A program made the position numbers and the translations under genes. A stretch of DNA of 64,000 nt, taken from NCBI RefSeq assembly GCF_051486985.1, contig NZ_JAHVDV010000007.1:86153-150152 (forward strand), given 5' to 3'. Source of the stretch: CBFFRJ01 sp051486985 (GTDB lineage: Bacteria > Pseudomonadota > Gammaproteobacteria > Enterobacterales > Enterobacteriaceae). This document shows, piece by piece, positions 7,512-16,296 of this stretch (position 1 is the first letter of the stretch; the number at the start of each line of letters is the position of its first letter). The notes under the pieces were generated by a model. It had not been told where the DNA came from, ran no database searches, and was given only the letters and a program-made list of their open reading frames with translations.

Positions 7512-9323
7512 TTAAAAATCGATACAGGTTGCGCCCTGTTCCGCGCCGGACAATTTTTCCCGTAACGCGCCGAACATTTCGCGCCCCGTGCCTACGCGCA
7601 TTGCGCTCAGGTCAGGAATATGTGGCTGACGTGCGGTCAGTTCGGCCTCATCGACCAGCAACGTAAGTTCGCCAGTTTGGCCGTTTACGCGAATCATGTC
7701 GCCATCACGCACTTTTGCCAGCAGCCCGCCGTCATACGCCTCAGGCGTGACATGGATGGCGGAAGGCACTTTACCTGATGCGCCGGAGAGGCGTCCATCG
7801 GTAACTAACGCTATTTTGAAACAGCGGTCCAATAATACACCAAGTGGCGGCATAAGTTTATGTAATTCTGGCATGCCGTTCGCTTTTGGTCCCTGATGGC
7901 GCACAACCACCACGCAATCCTTGTCCAGCAGCCCTGCCTCAAAAGCAGGTAACACGTCATGCTGGCTTTCAAAAACCACAGCCGGCGCTTCGATAACCTG
8001 ATATTCAACCGGCACGGCGGAGGTTTTCATTACCGCACGGCCCAGGTTACCACTAAGCACTTTAGTACCGCCGTGGCGGGAGAATGGGGCATCGACCGTA
8101 GCAATGACCTGTGAATCGAGAGGGGCCATAGCGCCGTCGCGCCAGGCCAGTTCGCCGTTATTAAGCCACGGCTCCAGGGTGTAACGGGAGAGACCAAACC
8201 CAGCGACGGTATTGACATCTTCATGCAGCAAGCCGCCTTTGAGCAGCTCACGCATCAGTACCGGTACGCCGCCCGCCGCCTGGAAATGGTTAATGTCGGC
8301 CGGGCCGTTCGGGTAGAGTTTCGCCATTAATGGCACGACCTCAGAGAGCTCTGAGAAGTCATCCCAGTTGATAATGATGCCTGCCGCGCGGGCCATCGCA
8401 ACGAGATGCATGGTGTGGTTTGTCGAACCGCCGGTTGCCAGCAGTGAGACAATGCCGTTCACCACGGCTTTTTCATCAATCATTTTACCAATCGGCATCC
8501 ATTCACTGCCGTTACCGGTCAGTCGGGTCACCTGACGCGCGGCAGCGCTGGTCAGTGCTTCGCGAAGCGGCGCATCCGGGTGAACAAAGGAGGAACCCGG
8601 TAGCTGCATCCCCATAAACTCGATAACCATCTGGTTGGTGTTGGCGGTGCCGTAGAAGGTACAGGTGCCCGGTGCATGGTAAGAAGCCGCTTCGGACTCC
8701 AGCAGCGCCATACGATCGACCTTCCCTTCCGCATAGAGCTGGCGAATACGCACTTTCTCTTTATTGGGCAACCCGCTGGCCATCGGGCCTGATGGGACAA
8801 ACACCGCCGGTAGGTGGCCAAATGAGAGGGCAGCCATTGCCAGACCCGGTACGATTTTATCGCACACGCCAAGGAAGAGTGCACCGTCGAACATGTTATG
8901 CGACAGACCCACCGCTGCTGACATGGCAATCACTTCACGACTCAGCAAAGAGAGCTCCATCCCGTCCTGCCCCTGCGTGACACCGTCACACATTGCAGGT
9001 ACACCGCCCGCAACCTGACCAATCGCATTCACTGAATGCAGCGCCTTGCGAATAATGTCCGGGTAGGTCTCATAAGGCTGGTGTGCGGAGAGCATGTCGT
9101 TATAGGAGGTGATGATGGCAATATTGTTACGCAGCATGCTTTTCAGGCCCGCTTTATCTTCGGGCTGGCAGGCCGCGAAGCCATGCGCGAGATTGCCGCA
9201 CGCCAGCGACGAGCGGTGCACTGTTTCGCTCTTCGCCTGTTCAATGCGTTTTAGGTAGGCTGACCGGCTTTCGCGGGAACGCTCTGCAATACGATTTGTT
9301 ACGCGTAACAATACTGAGTTCAT
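7512..9323 (-). CDS. edd: 6-phosphogluconate dehydratase
   Basis: The 603-residue IlvD/Edd-family dehydratase equals the E. coli enzyme in length. Cysteines in VPAMCDGVTQGQ, FLGVCDKIVPG and the region around APGTCTFYGTANT are those expected to hold the labile [4Fe-4S] cluster. The enzyme converts 6-phosphogluconate to KDPG. It is followed by eda and lies downstream of zwf, so three consecutive leftward genes take glucose 6-phosphate into the Entner-Doudoroff route. Control by gluconate through GntR is expected; a GntR-like box lies at 9518-9533. Confidence 0.98.
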   Translation of the reverse strand: MNSVLLRVTNRIAERSRESRSAYLKRIEQAKSETVHRSSLACGNLAHGFAACQPEDKAGLKSMLRNNIAIITSYNDMLSAHQPYETYPDIIRKALHSVNAIGQVAGGVPAMCDGVTQGQDGMELSLLSREVIAMSAAVGLSHNMFDGALFLGVCDKIVPGLAMAALSFGHLPAVFVPSGPMASGLPNKEKVRIRQLYAEGKVDRMALLESEAASYHAPGTCTFYGTANTNQMVIEFMGMQLPGSSFVHPDAPLREALTSAAARQVTRLTGNGSEWMPIGKMIDEKAVVNGIVSLLATGGSTNHTMHLVAMARAAGIIINWDDFSELSEVVPLMAKLYPNGPADINHFQAAGGVPVLMRELLKGGLLHEDVNTVAGFGLSRYTLEPWLNNGELAWRDGAMAPLDSQVIATVDAPFSRHGGTKVLSGNLGRAVMKTSAVPVEYQVIEAPAVVFESQHDVLPAFEAGLLDKDCVVVVRHQGPKANGMPELHKLMPPLGVLLDRCFKIALVTDGRLSGASGKVPSAIHVTPEAYDGGLLAKVRDGDMIRVNGQTGELTLLVDEAELTARQPHIPDLSAMRVGTGREMFGALREKLSGAEQGATCIDF

Positions 9324-9443
9324 AAAAGCTCCTGAAAATTTATCTGTCCGGCGCTACGCGTTGCAGGCATTACCAGGGTGGATAAGATCACCGGGATTAC
9401 TGCATCCGCGCGCCCCAAAGGCAAAATCGCTTCAGCCAGTGTA

Positions 9444-9480
9444 ATAAAAAAAGCCCCGCTGGTGAATCCAGGCGGGGCTT
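9444..9480 (-). terminator. Leftward intrinsic terminator between zwf and edd
   Basis: On the minus strand a 9-base GC-rich stem (arms 9472-9480 and 9451-9459) is followed by a run of seven T. It is the natural zwf terminator. It lies between the GntR-like operator and the edd start, so if edd transcription starts near that operator, the terminator sits in the edd leader. Confidence 0.85.
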
Positions 9481-9517
9481 GAAAGATGAAAAATTATCCG
9501 GAATTCTGTGTTAGATC

Positions 9518-9533
9518 ATGTTACCGGTAAAAT
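9518..9533 (-). promoter_or_regulatory. GntR-type operator upstream of edd
   Basis: ATGTTACCGGTAAAAT closely resembles the gluconate repressor palindrome (ATGTTA-N4-TAACAT), with one mismatched position in the right arm. It lies 24 bases after the zwf stop and about 195 bases before the edd start. The motif is recalled from E. coli gnt genes, not from a search. Confidence 0.65.
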
Positions 9534-9556
9534 AACGTAACACACCTGTTCAGCCG

Positions 9557-11032
9557 TTACTCAAACTCGTTCCAAGAACGGCCATCACGGGTAATCATCG
9601 CGACGGACGCAACGGGTCCCCAGGTTCCCGCCTGATACGGTTTCGGAGAGTCATTATCCATCGCCCAGGCTTCCGTAATGGAATCCACCCATTTCCAGGC
9701 CTCTTCCACCTCATCACGACGAACAAACAGAGCCTGAATCCCACGCATGGTTTCCAGCAGCAGACGCTCGTAAGCATCCGCAAGATGCGTTTCATTAAAG
9801 GTTTCGGAATAACTCAGATCCAGCTTGGTTATCTGCAGATTATGCTTGTGATCAAGGCCCGGCACTTTATTAAGTACCTGAATATCTACACCTTCATCCG
9901 GTTGCAGGCGAATGGTCAGTTTGTTTTGCGGCAGATCCTGCCATGACTCTTTGAAAAGATTCAGTTCCGGCGTTTTAAAGTAGACGACAACTTCAGAACA
10001 TTTGGTGGGCAGACGCTTACCGGTACGCAGGTAGAAAGGCACGCCCGCCCAGCGCCAGTTATCGATATCGACGCGAATAGCCACAAAGGTTTCAGTGTTA
10101 CTGGACTTGTTCGCCCCCTCTTCCTCAAGGTAGCCCGGCACTTTTTTGCCCTGCGCAAAGCCCGCTGAGTACTGACCACGTACGGTTTTTTCACGCACGT
10201 TGGTGCGATCGATACGACGCAGTGATTTCAGCACTTTCACTTTTTCATCACGAATAGCGTCGGCGGTAAGGTCGGACGGCGGAGACATGGCAATCATGCA
10301 CAGAATCTGCAGGAGGTGGTTCTGGATCATATCGCGCATCTGGCCGGCCTGGTCAAAATAGCCCCAGCGCCCTTCAATGCCCACCTCTTCGGCGACAGTG
10401 ATTTCGACATGATCGATGGTGCGGTTATCCCAGTTATTCACAAACAGAGCATTCGCAAAACGCAGAGCAAGCAGGTTCAGGACGGTCTCTTTGCCAAGAT
10501 AGTGGTCAATACGATAGACCTGGCACTCTTCAAAATATTCACCCACCTGATCGTTAATTTCACGTGAGGTGGCAAGCGAAGTGCCTAACGGTTTTTCCAT
10601 CACCACGCGCGCAGGTTTGGCATTCAGTTTTGCTTCACCAAGACCTTTGCAGATGGCGCCAAAGGTGCTGGGCGGCATGGCGAAATAGTTAATGGTGGTA
10701 CGTTCTTTCTGATTAAGCATTTTACCCAAGCGGGTAAAGGCTTTAACGTCGTTTACATCCAGGTTGCAAAAGTCCAGGCGCCCGCTCAGCGTGTCCCATA
10801 AACCTTCATCAATTTTCTCTTTCATGAAGGTTTCGAGCGCTTCACGCACGACTTTGGTGTAGGCTTCTTTATCCCAGTCCGCGCGTCCCACACCCAGGAT
10901 GCGTGTATCAGGATGAATCTGCCCTGCTTTTTCAAGCTGGTACAGGGAAGGCAGCAATTTTCGGCGTGCGAGATCGCCTTTCGCGCCGAAAATGACCAGG
11001 TCACATGCCTGGGCTGTTTGCGTTACCGCCAT
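9557..11032 (-). CDS. zwf: Glucose-6-phosphate 1-dehydrogenase
   Basis: The 491-residue NADP-dependent enzyme has exactly the E. coli length. The N-terminal dinucleotide motif is FGAKGDLARRKLLPSLY, and the substrate-binding, catalytic motif is RIDHYLGKE near residue 180. It oxidises glucose 6-phosphate to 6-phosphogluconolactone at the entry of the pentose-phosphate and Entner-Doudoroff routes. The gene is divergent from hexR, whose product should bind the palindrome 48 bases upstream of the start. In E. coli zwf is also under SoxS/MarA/Rob control; I did not assign a marbox. Confidence 0.98.
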   Translation of the reverse strand: MAVTQTAQACDLVIFGAKGDLARRKLLPSLYQLEKAGQIHPDTRILGVGRADWDKEAYTKVVREALETFMKEKIDEGLWDTLSGRLDFCNLDVNDVKAFTRLGKMLNQKERTTINYFAMPPSTFGAICKGLGEAKLNAKPARVVMEKPLGTSLATSREINDQVGEYFEECQVYRIDHYLGKETVLNLLALRFANALFVNNWDNRTIDHVEITVAEEVGIEGRWGYFDQAGQMRDMIQNHLLQILCMIAMSPPSDLTADAIRDEKVKVLKSLRRIDRTNVREKTVRGQYSAGFAQGKKVPGYLEEEGANKSSNTETFVAIRVDIDNWRWAGVPFYLRTGKRLPTKCSEVVVYFKTPELNLFKESWQDLPQNKLTIRLQPDEGVDIQVLNKVPGLDHKHNLQITKLDLSYSETFNETHLADAYERLLLETMRGIQALFVRRDEVEEAWKWVDSITEAWAMDNDSPKPYQAGTWGPVASVAMITRDGRSWNEFE

Positions 11033-11079
11033 GTCATTCTCCTCAGTTGGCTTTCCTGGTGCTTATGCCAGGCCTTAGT

Positions 11080-11094
11080 TGTAATTTTATTACA
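11080..11094. promoter_or_regulatory. HexR operator in the zwf-hexR intergenic region
   Basis: TGTAATTTTATTACA is a perfect inverted repeat (6-base arms, 3-base centre) matching the HexR motif known in gamma-proteobacteria. It lies 48 bases upstream of zwf. The 343-base gap between zwf and hexR otherwise holds the divergent promoters; a T/A-rich stretch around 11248-11280 precedes hexR, but no other site could be assigned firmly. Confidence 0.85.
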
Positions 11095-11375
11095 CTGCAC
11101 TGTACTGCTTTTACGTAAATCACGAAACCGCTAACGCTTATCATGCCGTGCGTTCTTTAATCACCCGGCTGAGATCTGGGTTTTCGCCCGGAAAACGCTG
11201 GATGTTTGCCAGATGCCGTGATGGGAAAATCCGACTGTGATCATGTTATGAAAAAAAACAACAACATTTCACGTTGTTACTTACCTTTCCACTACGCGGG
11301 GAGGTATATTCTTGCTAAAACGCTTTACGGTTTTACACTCCAGTGGAACCGTTTTACTGATGAGCACGCTGCTAA

Positions 11376-12245
11376 ATGAACATGCTGGAAAAAATCCAGT
11401 CCCAACTGGAACACCTTAGCAAATCCGAGCGTAAAGTGGCGGAAGTGATTCTTGCCCTTCCGGACAAAGCCATTCACTCCAGTATCGCCGCCCTCGCTCA
11501 GGAAGCGGGTGTCAGTGAACCGACGGTCAATCGTTTTTGCCGCAGTCTTGATACCCGTGGATTTCCCGACTTTAAATTGCATCTGGCACAAAGCCTTGCC
11601 AACGGCACCCCCTATGTTAATCGCAATGTCGATGAAGATGACAGCGTAGAAGCATACACGGGGAAAATATTTGAATCCGCAATGGCAAGCCTGGATCATG
11701 TTCGCCAGTCGCTGGATATGGCTTCGGTAAACCGGGCTGTTGACCTTCTCACTCAGGCTAAAAAAATCGCTTTCTTTGGCCTCGGTTCCTCAGCGGCTGT
11801 CGCACATGATGCGATGAACAAATTTTTTCGCTTTAACGTTCCTGTCGTCTACTCCGACGACATCGTCCTGCAACGCATGAGCTGTATGAATTGCAGTGAT
11901 GATGATGTGGTTGTGCTGATCTCCCATACGGGTCGTACTAAAAACCTTGTTGAGCTGGCGCAACTGGCACGTGAAAACGATGCCATGGTGATTGCGCTGA
12001 CCTCCGCCGACACGCCGCTCGCCCGCGAAGCTACCCTTGCCATCACTCTGGATGTGCCTGAAGACACGGATATCTATATGCCGATGGTATCGCGCCTGGC
12101 GCAACTGACGGTGATTGATGTACTTGCGACGGGTTTCACATTGCGACGGGGCGCAAAATTCAGGGATAACTTGAAGCGTGTCAAAGAAGCGCTCAAAGAA
12201 TCGCGCTTTGATAAGGAGCGTTTTATCACAGGCGATAAACATTAA
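11376..12245 (+). CDS. hexR: HexR, RpiR-family transcriptional regulator of glucose metabolism
   Basis: The product has 289 residues, equal to E. coli HexR/YebK. An N-terminal helix-turn-helix domain (residues about 1-75, with IAALAQEAGVSEPTVNRFCRS as the recognition segment) is followed by a sugar-isomerase (SIS) domain (FFGLGSSAAVAHDA and VVVLISHTGRTKN). HexR represses zwf, edd-eda and gap-type genes and releases DNA when KDPG binds the SIS domain. Placement next to its target zwf supports the call. Confidence 0.97.
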   Translation: MNMLEKIQSQLEHLSKSERKVAEVILALPDKAIHSSIAALAQEAGVSEPTVNRFCRSLDTRGFPDFKLHLAQSLANGTPYVNRNVDEDDSVEAYTGKIFESAMASLDHVRQSLDMASVNRAVDLLTQAKKIAFFGLGSSAAVAHDAMNKFFRFNVPVVYSDDIVLQRMSCMNCSDDDVVVLISHTGRTKNLVELAQLARENDAMVIALTSADTPLAREATLAITLDVPEDTDIYMPMVSRLAQLTVIDVLATGFTLRRGAKFRDNLKRVKEALKESRFDKERFITGDKH

Positions 12246-12369
12246 TAGTAATAACAAAGTTGTAACATCTTTAGCTATTCGGTTAAATTCATTGTTCGCC
12301 GCTCTGGCGTAGCACGAAACCGAATTCATGTTCACGCAACACCTGGTTGTTCAGACAACGGAGTATTAC

Positions 12370-13812
12370 ATGTCCAGAAGGCTTCGCAGAACCAAAATCG
12401 TTACCACACTTGGCCCGGCTACTGACCGCGACAATAATCTTGAAAAAGTTATCGCTGCGGGTGCCAACGTGGTGCGAATGAATTTTTCTCACGGCACCGC
12501 AGAAGATCATAAATTACGTGCAGACAAAGTACGTGAAATTGCGGCAAAACTGGGACGCCATGTCGCTATCCTTGGCGATCTGCAAGGGCCAAAAATCCGT
12601 GTGTCGACCTTTAAGGAAGGGAAAGTCTTCCTCAATATTGGCGACAAATTCCTGCTGGATGCCAACCTTGGCAAGGGCGAAGGCGATAAAGAAAAAGTCG
12701 GCATTGACTATAAAGGCCTGCCCGCTGATGTTGTCCCTGGCGATATCCTGCTGCTTGATGATGGCCGGGTGCAGCTTAAAGTGCTGGAAGTTCAGGGCAT
12801 GAAAGTTTTCACGGAAGTGACCGTAGGCGGGCCACTTTCCAATAATAAAGGCATCAACAAACTGGGCGGCGGTCTTTCTGCTGAAGCACTGACGGAAAAA
12901 GATAAAGCAGACATCGTGACAGCGGCGATGATCGGGGTTGATTACCTCGCGGTCTCTTTCCCGCGCTGTGGGGAAGACCTGAACTATGCGCGTCGCCTGG
13001 CGCGGGATGCAGGATGTGATGCCAAAATCGTCGCCAAGGTTGAACGTGCGGAAGCCGTTTGTAGCCAGGATGCGATGGATGACGTGATCCTCGCCTCCGA
13101 CGTTGTGATGGTCGCGCGTGGCGATCTGGGGGTGGAGATCGGCGACCCGGAACTGGTCGGTATTCAAAAAGCATTGATTCGTCGTGCCCGTCAGCTTAAC
13201 CGCTCCGTCATCACGGCAACCCAGATGATGGAATCGATGATCACTAACCCGATGCCAACCCGTGCAGAGGTTATGGACGTGGCTAACGCCGTGCTGGATG
13301 GTACTGATGCCGTGATGCTGTCTGCAGAAACCGCAGCTGGCCAGTATCCGGCTGAAACCGTTGCCGCCATGGCGCGTGTATGCCTTGGCGCGGAAAAAAT
13401 TCCGAGCATCAACGTCTCCAAGCACCGCCTGGACATTCAGTTCGACAACGTAGAAGAAGCGATTGCGATGTCTGCAATGTACGCTGCTAACCATCTGAAA
13501 GGGGTGACGGCGATTATCTCGATGACAGAATCAGGCCGCACGGCGCTGATGACATCGCGAATCAGCTCCGGTCTGCCGATTTTCGCCCTCTCCCGCCACG
13601 AACGTACGCTGAACCTCACGGCGCTTTACCGTGGCGTTACGCCGGTCTACTTCGACAGCGTGAATGAAGGCGTTGCCGCCGCTAACGATGCGGTCAATCT
13701 GCTGCGTGATAAAGGCTATCTGATTTCCGGCGATCTTGTCATCGTCACCCAGGGTGACGTAATGAGCACCGTAGGTACAACCAACACCACCCGTATTCTG
13801 ACCGTAGAATAA
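12370..13812 (+). CDS. pykA: Pyruvate kinase II
   Basis: ATG 12370 is chosen because the protein then begins MSRRLRRTKIVTTLGPATD, has 480 residues as in E. coli, and GGAG lies seven bases upstream; the open frame extends 14 codons further. Conserved sites are the N-terminal KIVTTLGPA, the catalytic MVARGDLGVE and the TATQMMESMI signature, with a C-terminal regulatory domain. It transfers phosphate from PEP to ADP; the PykA isoenzyme is AMP-activated. Confidence 0.98.
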   Translation: MSRRLRRTKIVTTLGPATDRDNNLEKVIAAGANVVRMNFSHGTAEDHKLRADKVREIAAKLGRHVAILGDLQGPKIRVSTFKEGKVFLNIGDKFLLDANLGKGEGDKEKVGIDYKGLPADVVPGDILLLDDGRVQLKVLEVQGMKVFTEVTVGGPLSNNKGINKLGGGLSAEALTEKDKADIVTAAMIGVDYLAVSFPRCGEDLNYARRLARDAGCDAKIVAKVERAEAVCSQDAMDDVILASDVVMVARGDLGVEIGDPELVGIQKALIRRARQLNRSVITATQMMESMITNPMPTRAEVMDVANAVLDGTDAVMLSAETAAGQYPAETVAAMARVCLGAEKIPSINVSKHRLDIQFDNVEEAIAMSAMYAANHLKGVTAIISMTESGRTALMTSRISSGLPIFALSRHERTLNLTALYRGVTPVYFDSVNEGVAAANDAVNLLRDKGYLISGDLVIVTQGDVMSTVGTTNTTRILTVE

Positions 13813-13821
13813 GGGCAGTGA

Positions 13822-13850
13822 AAAAAGCCCCGCACGCTGCGGGGCTTTTT
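13822..13850. terminator. Bidirectional terminator between pykA and lpxM
   Basis: The stem GCCCCGCA with a 3-base CGC loop is flanked by A5 and T6 tracts, so it can stop both pykA and the convergent lpxM transcript, whose stop codon lies 8 bases further on. Confidence 0.92.
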
Positions 13851-13858
13851 TATCTCTT

Positions 13859-14830
13859 CTACTTCTTCGGAAAGAGCTCTTTACGTTTATAAGGCTCTTT
13901 ATCTCCGGGTTTTCGCGTTTTAAGCAACTTTAAAATCCAGGTGTACTGTTCGGGGTTCGGCCCTACCAGTAATTCCACCTCTTCGTTCATACGACGGGCA
14001 ATGGTGTTGTCATCCGCGCTATTCAGATCGTCCATTGGCGGGCGAACATGAATAGTGAGACGGTGTGATTTTGCGTCATAAACGGGGAACAGCGGCACAA
14101 TACGGGCGCGGCATACTTTCATCAGGCGACCAATCGCCGGAAGCGTGGCTTTGTAAGTGGCAAAGAAATCCACGAACTCACTGTGCTCCGGCCCATGATC
14201 CTGGTCGGGCAGATAATAGCCCCAGTACCCCTGACGTATGGAGTGAATGAAGGGTTTGATGCCGTCATTTCTGGCATGCAGACGTCCACCAAAACGGCGA
14301 CGCACGCTATTCCAGACATAGTCAAATACCGGGTTTCCCTGATTATGAAACATCGCGGCTATATTGCGCCCCTGCGACGCCATTAGCATCGCCGGGATAT
14401 CGACGCCCCAGCCGTGTGGCACAAGAAAAATGACATTCTCGTTGTTTTCCCGCAGTTCATCGATAATGGCCTGCCCCTGCCATTTCACACGCGGCAGCAC
14501 TTTTTCCGGTCCGCGCAGTGCCAGCTCCGCCATCAACACCATCGCCTGAGGTGCGGTGGCGAACATGTCGTCGATCAACGCCTCACGTTGCGCATCGCTT
14601 TGCTCAGGAAAACAGTACAGCAGGTTAATTTGCGCGCGACGGCGCGCACTTTTGCCAAGCTTACCGGCAAGACGTCCAAGCTTACCCAACAGCGGATCGC
14701 GCAGCGAAGGGGGGACCATAGCAATACCTGCAAAGGCCAGCACGCCCAGCCATGCGCCCCAGTAACGCGGATGGCGAAATCCCTTTTCAAACTCGGGTAT
14801 GTATTCAGAATTATTTTTCTTGGTTTCCAT
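13859..14830 (-). CDS. lpxM: Lipid A myristoyltransferase
   Basis: This 323-residue LpxL/LpxM/LpxP-family acyltransferase has the E. coli MsbB length. The catalytic HxxxxD motif is HGWGVD, near residue 140, and one N-terminal hydrophobic segment anchors it to the inner membrane. It adds the last secondary myristoyl chain to Kdo2-lipid A. It lies downstream of mepM, with a terminator-like hairpin in between. The C-terminal tail is very basic (KEPYKRKELFPKK). Confidence 0.95.
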   Translation of the reverse strand: METKKNNSEYIPEFEKGFRHPRYWGAWLGVLAFAGIAMVPPSLRDPLLGKLGRLAGKLGKSARRRAQINLLYCFPEQSDAQREALIDDMFATAPQAMVLMAELALRGPEKVLPRVKWQGQAIIDELRENNENVIFLVPHGWGVDIPAMLMASQGRNIAAMFHNQGNPVFDYVWNSVRRRFGGRLHARNDGIKPFIHSIRQGYWGYYLPDQDHGPEHSEFVDFFATYKATLPAIGRLMKVCRARIVPLFPVYDAKSHRLTIHVRPPMDDLNSADDNTIARRMNEEVELLVGPNPEQYTWILKLLKTRKPGDKEPYKRKELFPKK

Positions 14831-14903
14831 GCATATTCCGCAGGCAGACAGGTATCAAAATAAAAAGTAGGCACAGTGTAGCGAGGCGCGCCGGATCCTA
14901 CAA

Positions 14904-14933
14904 AAGAAAAAGCCGGCGCGCATGCGGCCGGCT
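14904..14933 (-). terminator. Terminator after mepM
   Basis: Arms AGCCGGC and GCCGGCT (14911-14917 and 14927-14933) flank a centre that can itself pair. On the minus strand the hairpin is followed by TTTTTCTTTT. It should reduce read-through from mepM into lpxM. Confidence 0.7.
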
Positions 14934-14949
14934 CTCCGGGATGCAACCC

Positions 14950-16281
14950 TTAATCAAAGCGGAGCTGTGGGAGCACTTCTTTAACCTGCGCCAGGTAATC
15001 GCGACGATCTGACCCTGTCAGACCCTCCGTTCTTGGCAGCTTCGCGGTTAACGGGTTGACGGCCTGCTGGTTAATCCACACTTCATAGTGCAAATGTGGT
15101 CCGGTAGAACGTCCGGTATTACCAGAAAGCGCAATGCGATCGCCACGCTTCACTTTTTGCCCTTCTTTGACCAGCAGTTTTCGCAGGTGCATGTACCGCG
15201 TGGTATAGGTGCGGCCATGACGCACGGCAACGTAGTATCCTGCCGCGCCGCTGCGTTTCGCCACTACCACCTCACCGTCACCGACAGAGAGCACCGGCGT
15301 GCCTTGCGGCATGGCGAAATCAACGCCTTTATGCGGTGCAACCCGCCCGGTTACGGGGTTGAGTCGACGTGGATTGAAGTTAGAGGAGACGCGGAATTGT
15401 TTCGACGTCGGGAAACGCAAAAAGCCCTTCGCCAGGCCCGTGCCGTTACGATCGTAGAATTTGCCATCTTCAGCGCGAATCGCGTAGTAATCTTTGCCAT
15501 CTGAGCGCAGACGAACACCCACCAGCTGGCTTTGTTCCTGCTTGCCCTGAAGCATTTCGCGGGACATCAGTACCGAAAATTCATCGCCTTTTTTCAGCTT
15601 ACGGAAGTCCATTTGCCACTGCATGGCTTTAATAACCGAACTGATTTCGCCACTGCTCAGGCCCGCATCACGGGCGCTGCTGACAAAACTTCCCCCGACA
15701 GTCCCTTTCAGCACTGAATTAACCCAGTCTCCTTTCTGAAGTTCGCTGGTCATTTTAAAACCGCCATCAACGCGGTCATACGTGCGGGTTTCGCGGCGGG
15801 ACATCTCCCAGGTCAGTCGCTGAAGATCGCCTTCGGCCGTCAGGGTCCAGGAGAGTTGTTGACCGATTTTCATATTTCGCAGGTCTTTATCAGCGGCAGC
15901 AAGCTGGCTGATATCACCCATCTCAATACCGTACTGATTCAGAATGCTGCTGAGGGTATCACCGGTAGAAACAACATATTCGTGCACGCCCGCTTCGTTC
16001 GCGGTTTTATCATCAAGCTCGTCCTGAGGAATGTCTTCAACTTCATCCGGCATAGACTGGTCTATTGGTTCGCTCGCCTCAGGCAGCAGCGATCGGATTT
16101 CATTCTTTTCAAGCGTAATGGCTTTGACGATAGGGGCAGGTTCGGTGTGTTCAGGGTGGTAAACATACGGACGCCAGACGGCGACCGTAAGGGTGAGAAC
16201 TGTAAGTGACCCCAGCATTACGCGGTGGGGTCGGGGCAGATTATTAAATGCCAGGGCGACAGAGCGGGCTATCTGTTGCAC
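14950..16281 (-). CDS. mepM: Murein DD-endopeptidase MepM
   Basis: The 443-residue protein has an N-terminal membrane anchor (VMLGSLTVLTLTVAVW), a LysM-type domain around VHEYVVSTGDTLSSILNQYG (residue about 97) and a C-terminal M23 zinc peptidase domain with the HxxxD motif in HKGVDFAMPQG and the HxH motif in HLHYEVW. MepM cleaves D-Ala-mDAP cross-links to let new peptidoglycan be inserted. It lies 15 bases after the znuA stop, so it can be read from the Zur-controlled znuA promoter. Confidence 0.96.
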   Translation of the reverse strand: MQQIARSVALAFNNLPRPHRVMLGSLTVLTLTVAVWRPYVYHPEHTEPAPIVKAITLEKNEIRSLLPEASEPIDQSMPDEVEDIPQDELDDKTANEAGVHEYVVSTGDTLSSILNQYGIEMGDISQLAAADKDLRNMKIGQQLSWTLTAEGDLQRLTWEMSRRETRTYDRVDGGFKMTSELQKGDWVNSVLKGTVGGSFVSSARDAGLSSGEISSVIKAMQWQMDFRKLKKGDEFSVLMSREMLQGKQEQSQLVGVRLRSDGKDYYAIRAEDGKFYDRNGTGLAKGFLRFPTSKQFRVSSNFNPRRLNPVTGRVAPHKGVDFAMPQGTPVLSVGDGEVVVAKRSGAAGYYVAVRHGRTYTTRYMHLRKLLVKEGQKVKRGDRIALSGNTGRSTGPHLHYEVWINQQAVNPLTAKLPRTEGLTGSDRRDYLAQVKEVLPQLRFD

Positions 16282-16296
16282 GTATCCACTTCCTCG

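Noticed and set aside
11033..11375. SoxS/MarA/Rob box for zwf
   Set aside because: Expected from E. coli, but no site could be placed with confidence among the AT-rich sequence.
12514..13494. 326-residue antisense frame within pykA
   Set aside because: Fully contained in the conserved pykA gene on the opposite strand, with no protein features; a shadow frame.
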